Part shown: positions 1 to 6,115 of the stretch, in pieces
Position numbering within the stretch: position 1 is the stretch's first letter
Layout of the letters: every line of letters begins with the position of its first letter
Assembly (NCBI GenBank): GCA_964601165.1
Contig: CAZRMK010000056.1
Coordinates: forward strand, 1-13,337
Length of the DNA stretch: 13,337 bases
Direction: 5' to 3'
Source of the DNA: Thiosulfativibrio sp964601165
GTDB lineage: Bacteria; Pseudomonadota; Gammaproteobacteria; Thiomicrospirales; Thiomicrospiraceae
Translations under genes and position numbers: made by a program
Notes under the pieces: generated by a model
Seen by the model: the letters and a program-made list of their open reading frames with translations, nothing else
What the model was told of the DNA's origin: nothing
Databases searched by the model: none

Positions 1-142
1 CTGTTATTTTACCAATTTGAGCAGGGAGAGTGATGAATTATGCAAAGGTCTCTTATTAAAATAATTACTTGTTAATAATGCTCTTGTACGCAAGGGTAAA
101 AGAACTAAAAACCAACAAAACTTCAATTTCAAGGACTATAAC

Positions 143-802
143 ATGAAAACTAAACTACTTCCCTTATCCATTATTCTAGGACTTTCTATCGTTTCTGTTT
201 CTGCCCATGCTTGGGATGTAGATATTCCACGAGGAGACAGCCCTGCCTATGTTCAAGATAGCGATGGTAATATTGTGCGTGACCGCTGGGGACAATGTGT
301 TCGTACCATTCATTGGAGCAAAGAAACTGCTATCGCTAAGTGTGAAGGCTGGGAAGAGGCTAAGCCTGTTGTAGAGGTTAAACCTACTCCTGCACCAGTT
401 CCCAAACCAACTCCAGTCATTGCACCAGCTCCTGTTGCGGAACCCGAGCCTAGAGTTGTAGCACCAGCCACTTTAGCTTTTACAGGATTTTTTGAAGTTG
501 ATGGCAGTAACTTAACCGCTGAGGCTAAAGCAAAACTGGATGAATATGTAGAATTTTTAAATGACAACCCTAATAAAAGATTAAACATTCAAGGCCATAC
601 CGACAGTACTGGTTCTGTGGCACATAATCAAAAGCTATCTGAAAGACGTGCTAACCAAGTAAAATCATATCTAGAATCTCAAGGAATTAGTAGTAATCGC
701 TTAAGGGCAACGGGCGCAGGGGAACTTTTACCTGCTGCAACTAATGAAACAGCAGAAGGACGTGCTCACAACCGTAGAGTTGTCATACAAATTTTAGACT
801 AA
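143..802 (+). CDS. OmpA-family peptidoglycan-binding protein, RmpM-like
   Basis: Periplasmic or outer-membrane-associated protein expected to tie the envelope to peptidoglycan. A Sec signal peptide spans residues 1-23 (basic MKTK start, hydrophobic core, cleavage after SAHA). Residues 24-70 form a short domain with two cysteines, C52 and C67, in the context DRWGQC...AKCEGW; this resembles the N-terminal segment of Neisseria RmpM and related OmpA proteins, and the cysteines could form a disulfide. A Pro/Val/Ala-rich linker (about 75-104) follows, then an OmpA-C domain (about 110-219) with GHTDSTGS (D154), N162xxLSxxRA (R169) and HNRRV (R211), the residues the family uses to bind diaminopimelate. 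There is no transmembrane beta-barrel, so it is a barrel-less 219-residue type. An AAGGA ribosome site at 131-135 supports the ATG at 143. It appears monocistronic, with its own terminator. Confidence 0.93.
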   Translation: MKTKLLPLSIILGLSIVSVSAHAWDVDIPRGDSPAYVQDSDGNIVRDRWGQCVRTIHWSKETAIAKCEGWEEAKPVVEVKPTPAPVPKPTPVIAPAPVAEPEPRVVAPATLAFTGFFEVDGSNLTAEAKAKLDEYVEFLNDNPNKRLNIQGHTDSTGSVAHNQKLSERRANQVKSYLESQGISSNRLRATGAGELLPAATNETAEGRAHNRRVVIQILD

Positions 803-825
803 AAATTTTAAAAAAAATCTTTTAC

Positions 826-850
826 AAACCCTCTAGTAAGAGGGTTTTTT
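826..850 (+). terminator. Intrinsic terminator of the OmpA-like gene
   Basis: A perfect 9-bp stem (AAACCCTCT at 826-834 pairs with AGAGGGTTT at 839-847) with a 4-nt AGTA loop, ending in a six-T run at 845-850. It begins 24 bases after the OmpA-like stop codon, in the right orientation and at the right distance for Rho-independent termination. Confidence 0.92.
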
Positions 851-878
851 ATGTCTACATACTCTTACCTGAAACTAA

Positions 879-1047
879 TACCCTAATCCGCAAGTAGAGA
901 TCATGATTATTGCACAAGCCCTTGATGCACCTAGCCAATTTTAAAAAAATCTTTATCACCAATGTAGGTGCCGGCAGTTTTTTAAAATTTACTATGCACG
1001 TCAATTTCTTGCACACTAACCTATGATTCTACTTGCGGATTAGGGTA
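879..1047. mobile_element. Putative palindromic MITE with TA target duplication
   Basis: Two arms, CCCTAATCCGCAAGTAGA (881-898) and its exact complement (1028-1045), bound a 165-bp non-coding unit. Each end is flanked by TA (879-880 and 1046-1047), as expected for an IS630/Tc1-mariner-type insertion. ATCAT/ATGAT extends the arms after a one-base bulge (900-904 / 1023-1027). Further in, AATTTTAAAAAA (937-948) pairs with 978-989, and CACC (957-960) pairs with GGTG (967-970), so the whole unit can fold into one long imperfect hairpin. No open frame of meaningful length lies inside. What is seen: the inverted repeats, the fold and the TA flanks. What is inferred: that this is a transposable MITE mobilised by an IS630-like transposase elsewhere. 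With the terminator it accounts for most of the gap between the OmpA-like gene and the chemoreceptor. Confidence 0.72.
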
Positions 1048-1049
1048 AT

Positions 1050-1080
1050 ATGAGACTTTTTCTCTTTAAAAATCTCTCAT
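1050..1080. repeat. Short hairpin upstream of the chemoreceptor gene
   Basis: ATGAGA (1050-1055) pairs with TCTCAT (1075-1080), and inside it TTTTT (1057-1061) pairs with AAAAA (1068-1072), with a small bulge. It lies directly after the MITE and about 60 bases before the GTG start of the chemoreceptor. It could be an operator or leader hairpin; no clear sigma-70 or sigma-28 promoter was recognised here, so the role is unknown. Confidence 0.35.
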
Positions 1081-1137
1081 AATAAGGTATAAATAACAAA
1101 CTGATATTAAAAAGCGATTAATTTGGGAGTTTAAAAA

Positions 1138-4100
1138 GTGAGAACAAGCCTACCTGTCATTGATGAACAAGTCATTATTCCTGAAAGCTATAGACTGATT
1201 TCAAAAACAGACCTAAAAGGTAACATTTTAGAAGCCAATTTTGAATTTATTGGTATCAGTGGTTATCACGCAGATGAACTTATCGGTCAGCCTCATAATT
1301 TATTACGCCATCCCGATGTTCCAAAAGCAGCCTTTAAAGACTTATGGCAAACTATTCAAGCAGGAAAAGGTTGGACACAAATAGTTAAAAATCGTACCAA
1401 ATGTGGTCGCTATTACTGGGTAAAAGCGAATGTTGCTCCCATTGAACGACAAGGGGTAATTACTGGCTACATATCAATTCGTAAACCCGCTACCACAGAA
1501 GAAATTAAACTTGCAACCCAAGCCTATCAACAAATTAACCAAGGTAAGCTTACTATCAGCGAAGGAGTTATATCTTCTCCATTAAGTTACAAACTAAATC
1601 AGTTAAATCCTTTCAAGACTCTAGGGCTAATCGGAAAAACTGTTAGCATAAGCCTTATTTTAATTATTATGGGAATATCTATTACAGCCTACGTTGAGTT
1701 CTCGCAATATCAACTAGCCAAACAAAATACCCTGCACGAGCATAGCCTTTCCATTGAAGATAAACTCAATGCTTTCATAAAAAACACTACTGAGGCTGAC
1801 CTAAACCTTGCTTTAAGCATTTCTGCGATGCCAGATGTTAGATTCTCGCTTGAAGAAAATCTCATAAATACCAGAGCAAAAAATGCATTAAAGATTTTAC
1901 AAGAAAAATTCGAGATGCAAGACATACGAATGCCAAGAATTGTCATGCACACTCCTGAAGGAACAGCTTTTTTACGTACTTGGAATGATAAACAAGGAGA
2001 TGATTTAACATCGTTTAGACATTCCATAAATCACATAAGAGCAGAGCAAAAGCAATCTTTTCACACCTTTGAACTAGGTCGTTCAGGAGTACCTTTACGA
2101 ACGATTGTACCTATATATAGCAACTTTTCTAAAGATTTTATAGGCTCTTTAGAAATACTTAGCTCTACGGATGACTTTACTAACTTTTTTAAAATGCAAG
2201 GTATGTCTTATTTTACTTTATTAACCGAAGAATCTTTAACAACAACAGACCTTATTAAAGCAGACCACCACTTTCAAAAATATGCCATTATCAACTCTAA
2301 ATACATGGATCAAAATATTGCTCAATATTTAACAGGCATAAATTTAGCAGAATTATTATCGACAGGATATTTACTTTCTACAGAACACTTTATTACTAAT
2401 TTCCCTGTTTATGACTTCAATAATCAGCTTATTGGATATCATATTTTAGTTGGAGATGTTCAGTACATAAACAACATCAATATTGCTTTATTTGAAAATG
2501 CTGTCGAAACTATTATGCAAATGAGCTTAGCTATGATATTAATGGCAATTGCTTTCTTATTGTTCATATTAATAAGTATTATTCGTCCTATTAAACGCTT
2601 GGCTTCCATTATTCAAACAGCCAAAATTAAAGGAGATTTAACCCTTAGAGGAGATGCCTCTTCTCAAGATGAAATAGGATTACTTTCTAAATCTTATAAT
2701 TCCCAAATGCAAACTATGCAAACTATTATGGGTGAATCTGGTCGAATGATGCATGATTTATCGCAAGGTAATTTTGCAACCCAAATCTCGGTTCCGATGA
2801 AGGGAGACTTTGCCGTCATGAGCAATAGTTTAAGTGATCTTGTAGCCACTATGGATCTCAGCTTTAAAGAAATTAAGCAGGTACTAAACAATATCCAAGA
2901 AGGTAACTTTACAAAGACTTCTACTTTTAAAACCTCTGGAGAGTTTGAAGAGGTCATGCAACAATCTAGAGACTTGGTATTAACATTGCAAAATATCTTC
3001 AATGAAATTAATGACCTAATGTCACAAGTGGCATTGGGTCATTTTAACGGCAGAATAACTGCCAAAGCAGAAGGTGAATTAAAAACTTTAACAGAAAATA
3101 TCAATAAATCTCTAAATAAATTAGAAGAGGTTATCTCTGAAACTACCAATGTTATGATATCTCAAGGCTCTGGTAACTTAAAAGCACGCATTAAAGCTGA
3201 TTTTGCAGGGACTTTGTCCATTTTAAAAAATGGTATTAACAATTCAGCAACCAACATGGCTGCTATGATGGCACAGTCCAATTACTTTGTTGCTAAACTA
3301 TCAGAGGGTGCTATCGCCATATCTCAAGACATTAGAGACTTAAGTGCTAGAACACAAGAGCAGGCTGCCGCCGTTGAACAAACCGCTGCCAGCATGGAAC
3401 AAATTACTGCAACCATTCAACAAACCGCCAGTAACTCCCTTAGTGCAAACAAGATGGCGAATACTTCTTTAACAGAGGCTCAACAAGCTAATGAAGTAGT
3501 ACAAAATACCATTCTCTCTATTAACGACATTAATGAAGCTAGTCAAAAGATTTCGGAAATTACTGCCTTAATAGATAGCATTGCTTTCCAAACCAATTTA
3601 CTGGCATTAAATGCTGCAGTTGAAGCCGCACGAGCTGGAGAGCATGGTCGAGGTTTTGCCGTAGTCGCAGCAGAAGTACGTAACCTTGCGGGCAAGTCTG
3701 CCGAAGCTGCTAAGGATATTCGAATTTTAATTAACGATACTGTTAAAAAAGTTAACAAGGGAGCTGAGCTGGCACAAGAGTCAGGGCAAGCTCTTGAAGT
3801 TATTAATAAATCTGTCGCCCAAATTAGTGGACTGGTAAATGAAATTACTCAAACTACGGCAGAGCAAGCAAAAGGGGTCGATCAAGTAAATACTGCCCTT
3901 AGCTCCATTGACCAAGCCATTCAACAAAACTCCCTCCTAGTTGAAGAAACAGCAACCAGAACTAACAACATGCAGTTGTTAGCAACTACTGTTATTAACA
4001 CTATTAAGGTTGATGTCGATCAAATAGGTTTAAAAACTGCCATGCAGACTGGACAATTTGCCTTCGCAAACGCTAGGCGAGCACACTGGCAGTTAAAAGC

Positions 4101-4617
4101 CTCTATTATAGCTAAACTACAAGGTATGGAGGTTGAAATAAATGAAGCAACAGCAATCAATCACCGACTTTCTGGGCTTGGAAAATGGTTCTTTGGTGAA
4201 GAAGGACAGCAATATGCACACCTGCCTGAAATGCAAGCAGTTGACAAATATCATGCAGAATTTCATGCCATTGTTAAACAACTTTTAGAGGCACAAAAAG
4301 CAGGCGACACGGCGTTCATAGATAACAAACTTGCACAGCTTGATAAAGTAGGTGATTTAGTGGTTAAAAATCTTTTCTTAGCGGAAGAGGCGGTTGCTAA
4401 GTCTAGCGAAGATATTGGTAGTGCTTTTAACAAACCAGAGAAAAAGACAGAGCCGGTGATTAAAACTGTTAAGGCTTCTTTACCTGTTAAACCTAAAAAA
4501 GCGACGGTAACAAAGAAACCCATACAAAAAACACAAACACAATCTAAATCTGCTTTACAAACCCCTGCCCCCACTCAACCCAAGCAAGACGATGGTGATG
4601 AATGGGGAGATTTTTAA
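1138..4617 (+). CDS. Methyl-accepting chemotaxis protein: Aer-type PAS, Cache, multi-HAMP, CZB
   Basis: A 1159-residue chemoreceptor that would control CheA from the inner membrane; most MCPs are about half this size. Domain order: Aer-like PAS at about 10-120, with R57, H58, D60 and W79 at the positions important for FAD binding in E. coli Aer; TM1 about 164-186; periplasmic Cache-like region about 187-455, with HTPEGTAFLRTW...GDDLTSFRH at 271-295; TM2 about 461-483; a canonical HAMP and then about four further HAMP-like repeats (484-712); a signalling coiled coil about 715-960 with the conserved tip EAARAGEHGRGFAVVAAEVR (829-848); and a CZB domain about 970-1085. CZB zinc-ligand positions are H983, H1039 and H1043, but the expected cysteine is S1012. 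A Lys/Pro-rich tail ends in DEWGDF, like the CheR/CheB-binding pentapeptide. The GTG start is chosen because TGGGAG sits 8 nt upstream and the PAS numbering then matches Aer. It is probably monocistronic. The exact ligands are unknown. Confidence 0.95.
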   Translation: MRTSLPVIDEQVIIPESYRLISKTDLKGNILEANFEFIGISGYHADELIGQPHNLLRHPDVPKAAFKDLWQTIQAGKGWTQIVKNRTKCGRYYWVKANVAPIERQGVITGYISIRKPATTEEIKLATQAYQQINQGKLTISEGVISSPLSYKLNQLNPFKTLGLIGKTVSISLILIIMGISITAYVEFSQYQLAKQNTLHEHSLSIEDKLNAFIKNTTEADLNLALSISAMPDVRFSLEENLINTRAKNALKILQEKFEMQDIRMPRIVMHTPEGTAFLRTWNDKQGDDLTSFRHSINHIRAEQKQSFHTFELGRSGVPLRTIVPIYSNFSKDFIGSLEILSSTDDFTNFFKMQGMSYFTLLTEESLTTTDLIKADHHFQKYAIINSKYMDQNIAQYLTGINLAELLSTGYLLSTEHFITNFPVYDFNNQLIGYHILVGDVQYINNINIALFENAVETIMQMSLAMILMAIAFLLFILISIIRPIKRLASIIQTAKIKGDLTLRGDASSQDEIGLLSKSYNSQMQTMQTIMGESGRMMHDLSQGNFATQISVPMKGDFAVMSNSLSDLVATMDLSFKEIKQVLNNIQEGNFTKTSTFKTSGEFEEVMQQSRDLVLTLQNIFNEINDLMSQVALGHFNGRITAKAEGELKTLTENINKSLNKLEEVISETTNVMISQGSGNLKARIKADFAGTLSILKNGINNSATNMAAMMAQSNYFVAKLSEGAIAISQDIRDLSARTQEQAAAVEQTAASMEQITATIQQTASNSLSANKMANTSLTEAQQANEVVQNTILSINDINEASQKISEITALIDSIAFQTNLLALNAAVEAARAGEHGRGFAVVAAEVRNLAGKSAEAAKDIRILINDTVKKVNKGAELAQESGQALEVINKSVAQISGLVNEITQTTAEQAKGVDQVNTALSSIDQAIQQNSLLVEETATRTNNMQLLATTVINTIKVDVDQIGLKTAMQTGQFAFANARRAHWQLKASIIAKLQGMEVEINEATAINHRLSGLGKWFFGEEGQQYAHLPEMQAVDKYHAEFHAIVKQLLEAQKAGDTAFIDNKLAQLDKVGDLVVKNLFLAEEAVAKSSEDIGSAFNKPEKKTEPVIKTVKASLPVKPKKATVTKKPIQKTQTQSKSALQTPAPTQPKQDDGDEWGDF

Positions 4618-4644
4618 AAAACAAACAAAACGGAAATCCCCCTC

Positions 4645-4675
4645 AATCCCCCTTTTACAAAGGGGGAAGCTAGTT
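4645..4675 (+). repeat. 31-bp inverted repeat, left copy, with perfect hairpin
   Basis: The unit reads AATCCCCCTTTTACAAAGG, then GGGAAGCTAGTT. It contains a perfect 8-bp palindrome (CCCCCTTT 4648-4655, AAAGGGGG 4659-4666, loop TAC). It matches the complement of 5089-5119 at 29 of 31 positions. A partial extra copy, AAATCCCCCTC, precedes it at 4634-4644. It lies 27 bases after the chemoreceptor stop, but no T-run follows on the plus strand, so it is not a typical terminator for that gene. Confidence 0.9.
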
Positions 4676-4676
4676 A

Positions 4677-4694
4677 CTTAACTCCCTCCTTTAG
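4677..4694 (+). repeat. Second repeat module (CTTAAC-CCTCCTTTAG), left copy
   Basis: CTTAACTCCCTCCTTTAG matches the complement of 5039-5056 at 17 of 18 positions. Here only half of the palindrome is present, as the pairing AAAGGAGGG arm is missing. It follows the 31-bp repeat directly; the same order of modules occurs in inverted orientation on the other side of the DUF559 remnant. Confidence 0.75.
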
Positions 4695-4702
4695 GACACT
4701 AT

Positions 4703-4718
4703 AAATAGCTAGCTATTT
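4703..4718. repeat. Perfect 16-bp palindrome
   Basis: AAATAGCT followed at once by AGCTATTT. It lies between the left repeat modules and the 3' end of the DUF559 remnant. It could be a protein-binding site or a scar of rearrangement; no function can be assigned. Confidence 0.55.
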
Positions 4719-4740
4719 GACGAGTTTTTGGGCAAAGAAC

Positions 4741-4764
4741 GTGCTGTTTTATGCGTTTCATAAA
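4741..4764 (+). repeat. Direct repeat, copy 1 (GTGCTGTTTTAT)
   Basis: GTGCTGTTTTAT at 4741-4752 recurs exactly at 5059-5070, and similarity continues for about 12 bases (TTT..TAAAT). The pair lies on either side of the DUF559 remnant, showing that sequence was duplicated here beyond the two palindrome modules. Confidence 0.6.
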
Positions 4765-4771
4765 TTGTGCT

Positions 4772-5002
4772 TTAATTATGCAAAAGTCTCAAGATAGCAT
4801 CTCTCTTTTTATCTCGTTGTAAATGCTCTGCCTCATAATGCTGTGCGCCATCAATTTCAATTACCAGCTTAATTTTGGGTGCATAAAAATCTACAATAAA
4901 TTGACCAATTGGCTTTTGGCGATAAAACGGTACATCAAAAACCTGCTTTCTACGCACACGCGACCAAATTAATCTTTCAGCATCTGTCATATTTTTACGC
5001 AA
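4772..5002 (-). pseudogene. DUF559 (PD-(D/E)XK/Vsr-like) endonuclease, truncated at both ends
   Basis: The 76-residue frame is clearly a DUF559 endonuclease domain: RKNMTDAERLIWSRVRRKQ, FYRQKPIGQFIVDFYAPK, then the core EIDGAQHYEAEHLQRDKKR, holding the acidic and histidine residues typical of the family. Usual members are about 110-130 residues and end with a VLRF-type strand and a helix; here the frame stops at LRLLHN, and neither other forward frame downstream restores that segment. The N-terminus also looks cut: the in-frame sequence GASLL before RKNM fits the family but runs up into the repeat module. The only starts are TTG (5002) or an internal ATG (4990), neither with a clear ribosome site. 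It sits between inverted repeats in the gap between convergent chemoreceptor and argB genes. I read it as a decayed remnant; a short expressed protein cannot be excluded. Confidence 0.72.
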
Positions 5003-5025
5003 AAGACTAGCACCTAAATCCTCCC

Positions 5026-5056
5026 CAACCCTCCTTTTCTAAAGGAGGGGGTTAAG
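5026..5056 (-). repeat. Second repeat module with full hairpin, right copy
   Basis: CCCTCCTTT (5029-5037) and AAAGGAGGG (5041-5049) form a perfect 9-bp stem with a TCT loop; the flanks CTTAAC on the minus strand match the left module at 4677-4694 (17/18). The open frame of the DUF559 remnant begins inside this repeat, 24 bases or more upstream of its first possible start. Confidence 0.85.
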
Positions 5057-5058
5057 TT

Positions 5059-5082
5059 GTGCTGTTTTATAGATTTGGTAAA
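5059..5082 (+). repeat. Direct repeat, copy 2 (GTGCTGTTTTAT)
   Basis: Exact 12-base match to 4741-4752, followed by partly conserved sequence. Here it fills the spacer between the two palindrome modules on the right side. Confidence 0.6.
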
Positions 5083-5088
5083 TATTTC

Positions 5089-5119
5089 AACTAGCCTCCT
5101 CCTTTGTAAAAGGGGGATT
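5089..5119 (-). repeat. 31-bp inverted repeat, right copy; possible plus-strand terminator
   Basis: Complement of the left copy at 4645-4675 with two differences. The palindrome is slightly degraded (stem 5097-5105 / 5109-5117 with one G-U pair). On the plus strand the stem is followed by ATTTTTGTTT (5117-5126), so this copy could stop transcripts running on from the chemoreceptor. On the minus strand it lacks a T-run. Confidence 0.85.
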
Positions 5120-5172
5120 TTTGTTTACCACGTTACACCATGACTGGTTAAAAGGTCAGTCTGAAACATATT

Positions 5173-5206
5173 ACCTAAATCCTGCGAGTGCTTGCATAAT
5201 TTAGGT
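5173..5206. repeat. Palindrome overlapping the argB stop codon
   Basis: ACCTAAAT (5173-5180) pairs with ATTTAGGT (5199-5206), with TGC/GCA pairing inside. The right arm contains the argB stop (5201-5203). Part of it, ACCTAAATCCT, recurs as a direct repeat at 5012-5022. No T-run follows on the minus strand, so it is not a standard argB terminator; it may be another short interspersed repeat. Confidence 0.55.
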
Positions 5207-6115
5207 CTGAGTAATTAAAGTTCCTACACCTTCATCAGTAAACACTTCGAGCATCACGGCATGCTCTACTCGTCCATCTATAATATGAGATGACTTAACC
5301 CCACCAGCGACGGCATCTAAGGCACATTGTATTTTAGGTAACATTCCGCCGTAAATAGTGCCATCTTGAATAAGTTTCTGTACTTTCTGGGCATTTAACC
5401 CCGTTAAAAGTTGCCCTTCTTTATCTAATAGACCAGGAATATTGGTTAATAGCATAAGTTTTTCTGCTTGCAAAGCTTCGGCTATTTTACCTGCCACAAA
5501 ATCGGCATTAATATTGTAAGAATGACCGTCTTCTCCAACGCCTACTGGAGCGATAATGGGAATAAAGTCATCTTTAATTAACATATCAATAACTTTGGTA
5601 TTAATTTTTTCTACTTCTCCGACATGCCCTAAATCAATAATTTCTGAAGTTTTAAGTTCTTCATTAAAAGTGGTCATTGCCATTTTTTTGGCACGAATTA
5701 AATTACCATCTTTGCCTGTTAAACCTACCGCATTACCACCATGTTGATGAATAAGGTTAACAATTTCTTTATTCACTAAGCCGCCTAATACCATTTCTAC
5801 TATATCCATAGTTTCGGTATCAGTCACTCGCATGCCTTGAATAAATTCGGACTGTTTGCCTATTTTATCAAGCAGATTACCAATTTGAGGTCCACCGCCA
5901 TGCACCACGACGGGATTCATCCCAACTAGCTTCATTAGAACTATGTCGCGGGCAAAACCATTTTTAAGGCGTTCTTCAGTCATGGCATTGCCACCATATT
6001 TTACTACAATGGTTTTGCCAGAAAATCTTTGAATATAGGGCAATGATTCCGCCAAAACAGCAGCAATATTTTGAGCCTGTTGTTTATTTAAATTCATGGT
6101 TTTTTGAACTCTCAT
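5201..6115 (-). CDS. argB: Acetylglutamate kinase
   Basis: Cytoplasmic enzyme that phosphorylates N-acetyl-L-glutamate with ATP, the second step of arginine synthesis. Amino-acid-kinase motifs are all present: VVKYGGNAM with K39 and the glycine pair, VVHGGGPQIG (70-79), R96 for substrate binding, GLTGKDG (131-137), NINADFVAGKIAEAL with catalytic D205, and LTNIPGLLD. The roughly 30-residue helix before the kinase core (NLNKQQAQNIAAVLAESLPYI) is typical of hexameric, arginine-inhibited enzymes of the Pseudomonas type, so feedback inhibition is likely. The ATG at 6115 overlaps the topA stop as ATGA, which suggests translational coupling. The ATG at 6097 (M7, giving 298 residues) fits family length better and is a real alternative; neither has a strong ribosome site. 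It is last in the dprA-topA-argB unit, an unusual position for an arginine gene. Confidence 0.96.
   Translation of the reverse strand: MRVQKTMNLNKQQAQNIAAVLAESLPYIQRFSGKTIVVKYGGNAMTEERLKNGFARDIVLMKLVGMNPVVVHGGGPQIGNLLDKIGKQSEFIQGMRVTDTETMDIVEMVLGGLVNKEIVNLIHQHGGNAVGLTGKDGNLIRAKKMAMTTFNEELKTSEIIDLGHVGEVEKINTKVIDMLIKDDFIPIIAPVGVGEDGHSYNINADFVAGKIAEALQAEKLMLLTNIPGLLDKEGQLLTGLNAQKVQKLIQDGTIYGGMLPKIQCALDAVAGGVKSSHIIDGRVEHAVMLEVFTDEGVGTLITQT

Noticed and set aside
1..64. Possible C-terminus of an upstream gene (two plus-strand frames stay open from base 1, stopping at 31-33 and 62-64)
   Set aside because: Too short to recognise a product or choose between frames.
66..100. Promoter for the OmpA-like gene (TTGTTA, TAATAAT) and a small CTTG-TACG-CAAG inverted repeat
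   Set aside because: No pair of boxes has acceptable spacing and the repeat is only 4 bp per arm.
310..588. Minus-strand frame rich in Gly/Thr/Ala
   Set aside because: It is the complement of the proline-rich linker of the OmpA-like protein; no start signal or family resemblance.
5142..5161. GACTG/CAGTC hairpin as argB terminator
   Set aside because: Only a 5-bp stem with a 10-nt loop and no T-run on the minus strand.
4618..5200. CRISPR array, because of several similar GC-rich repeats
   Set aside because: Copies are inverted, differ in type, and have no regular spacers or cas genes.
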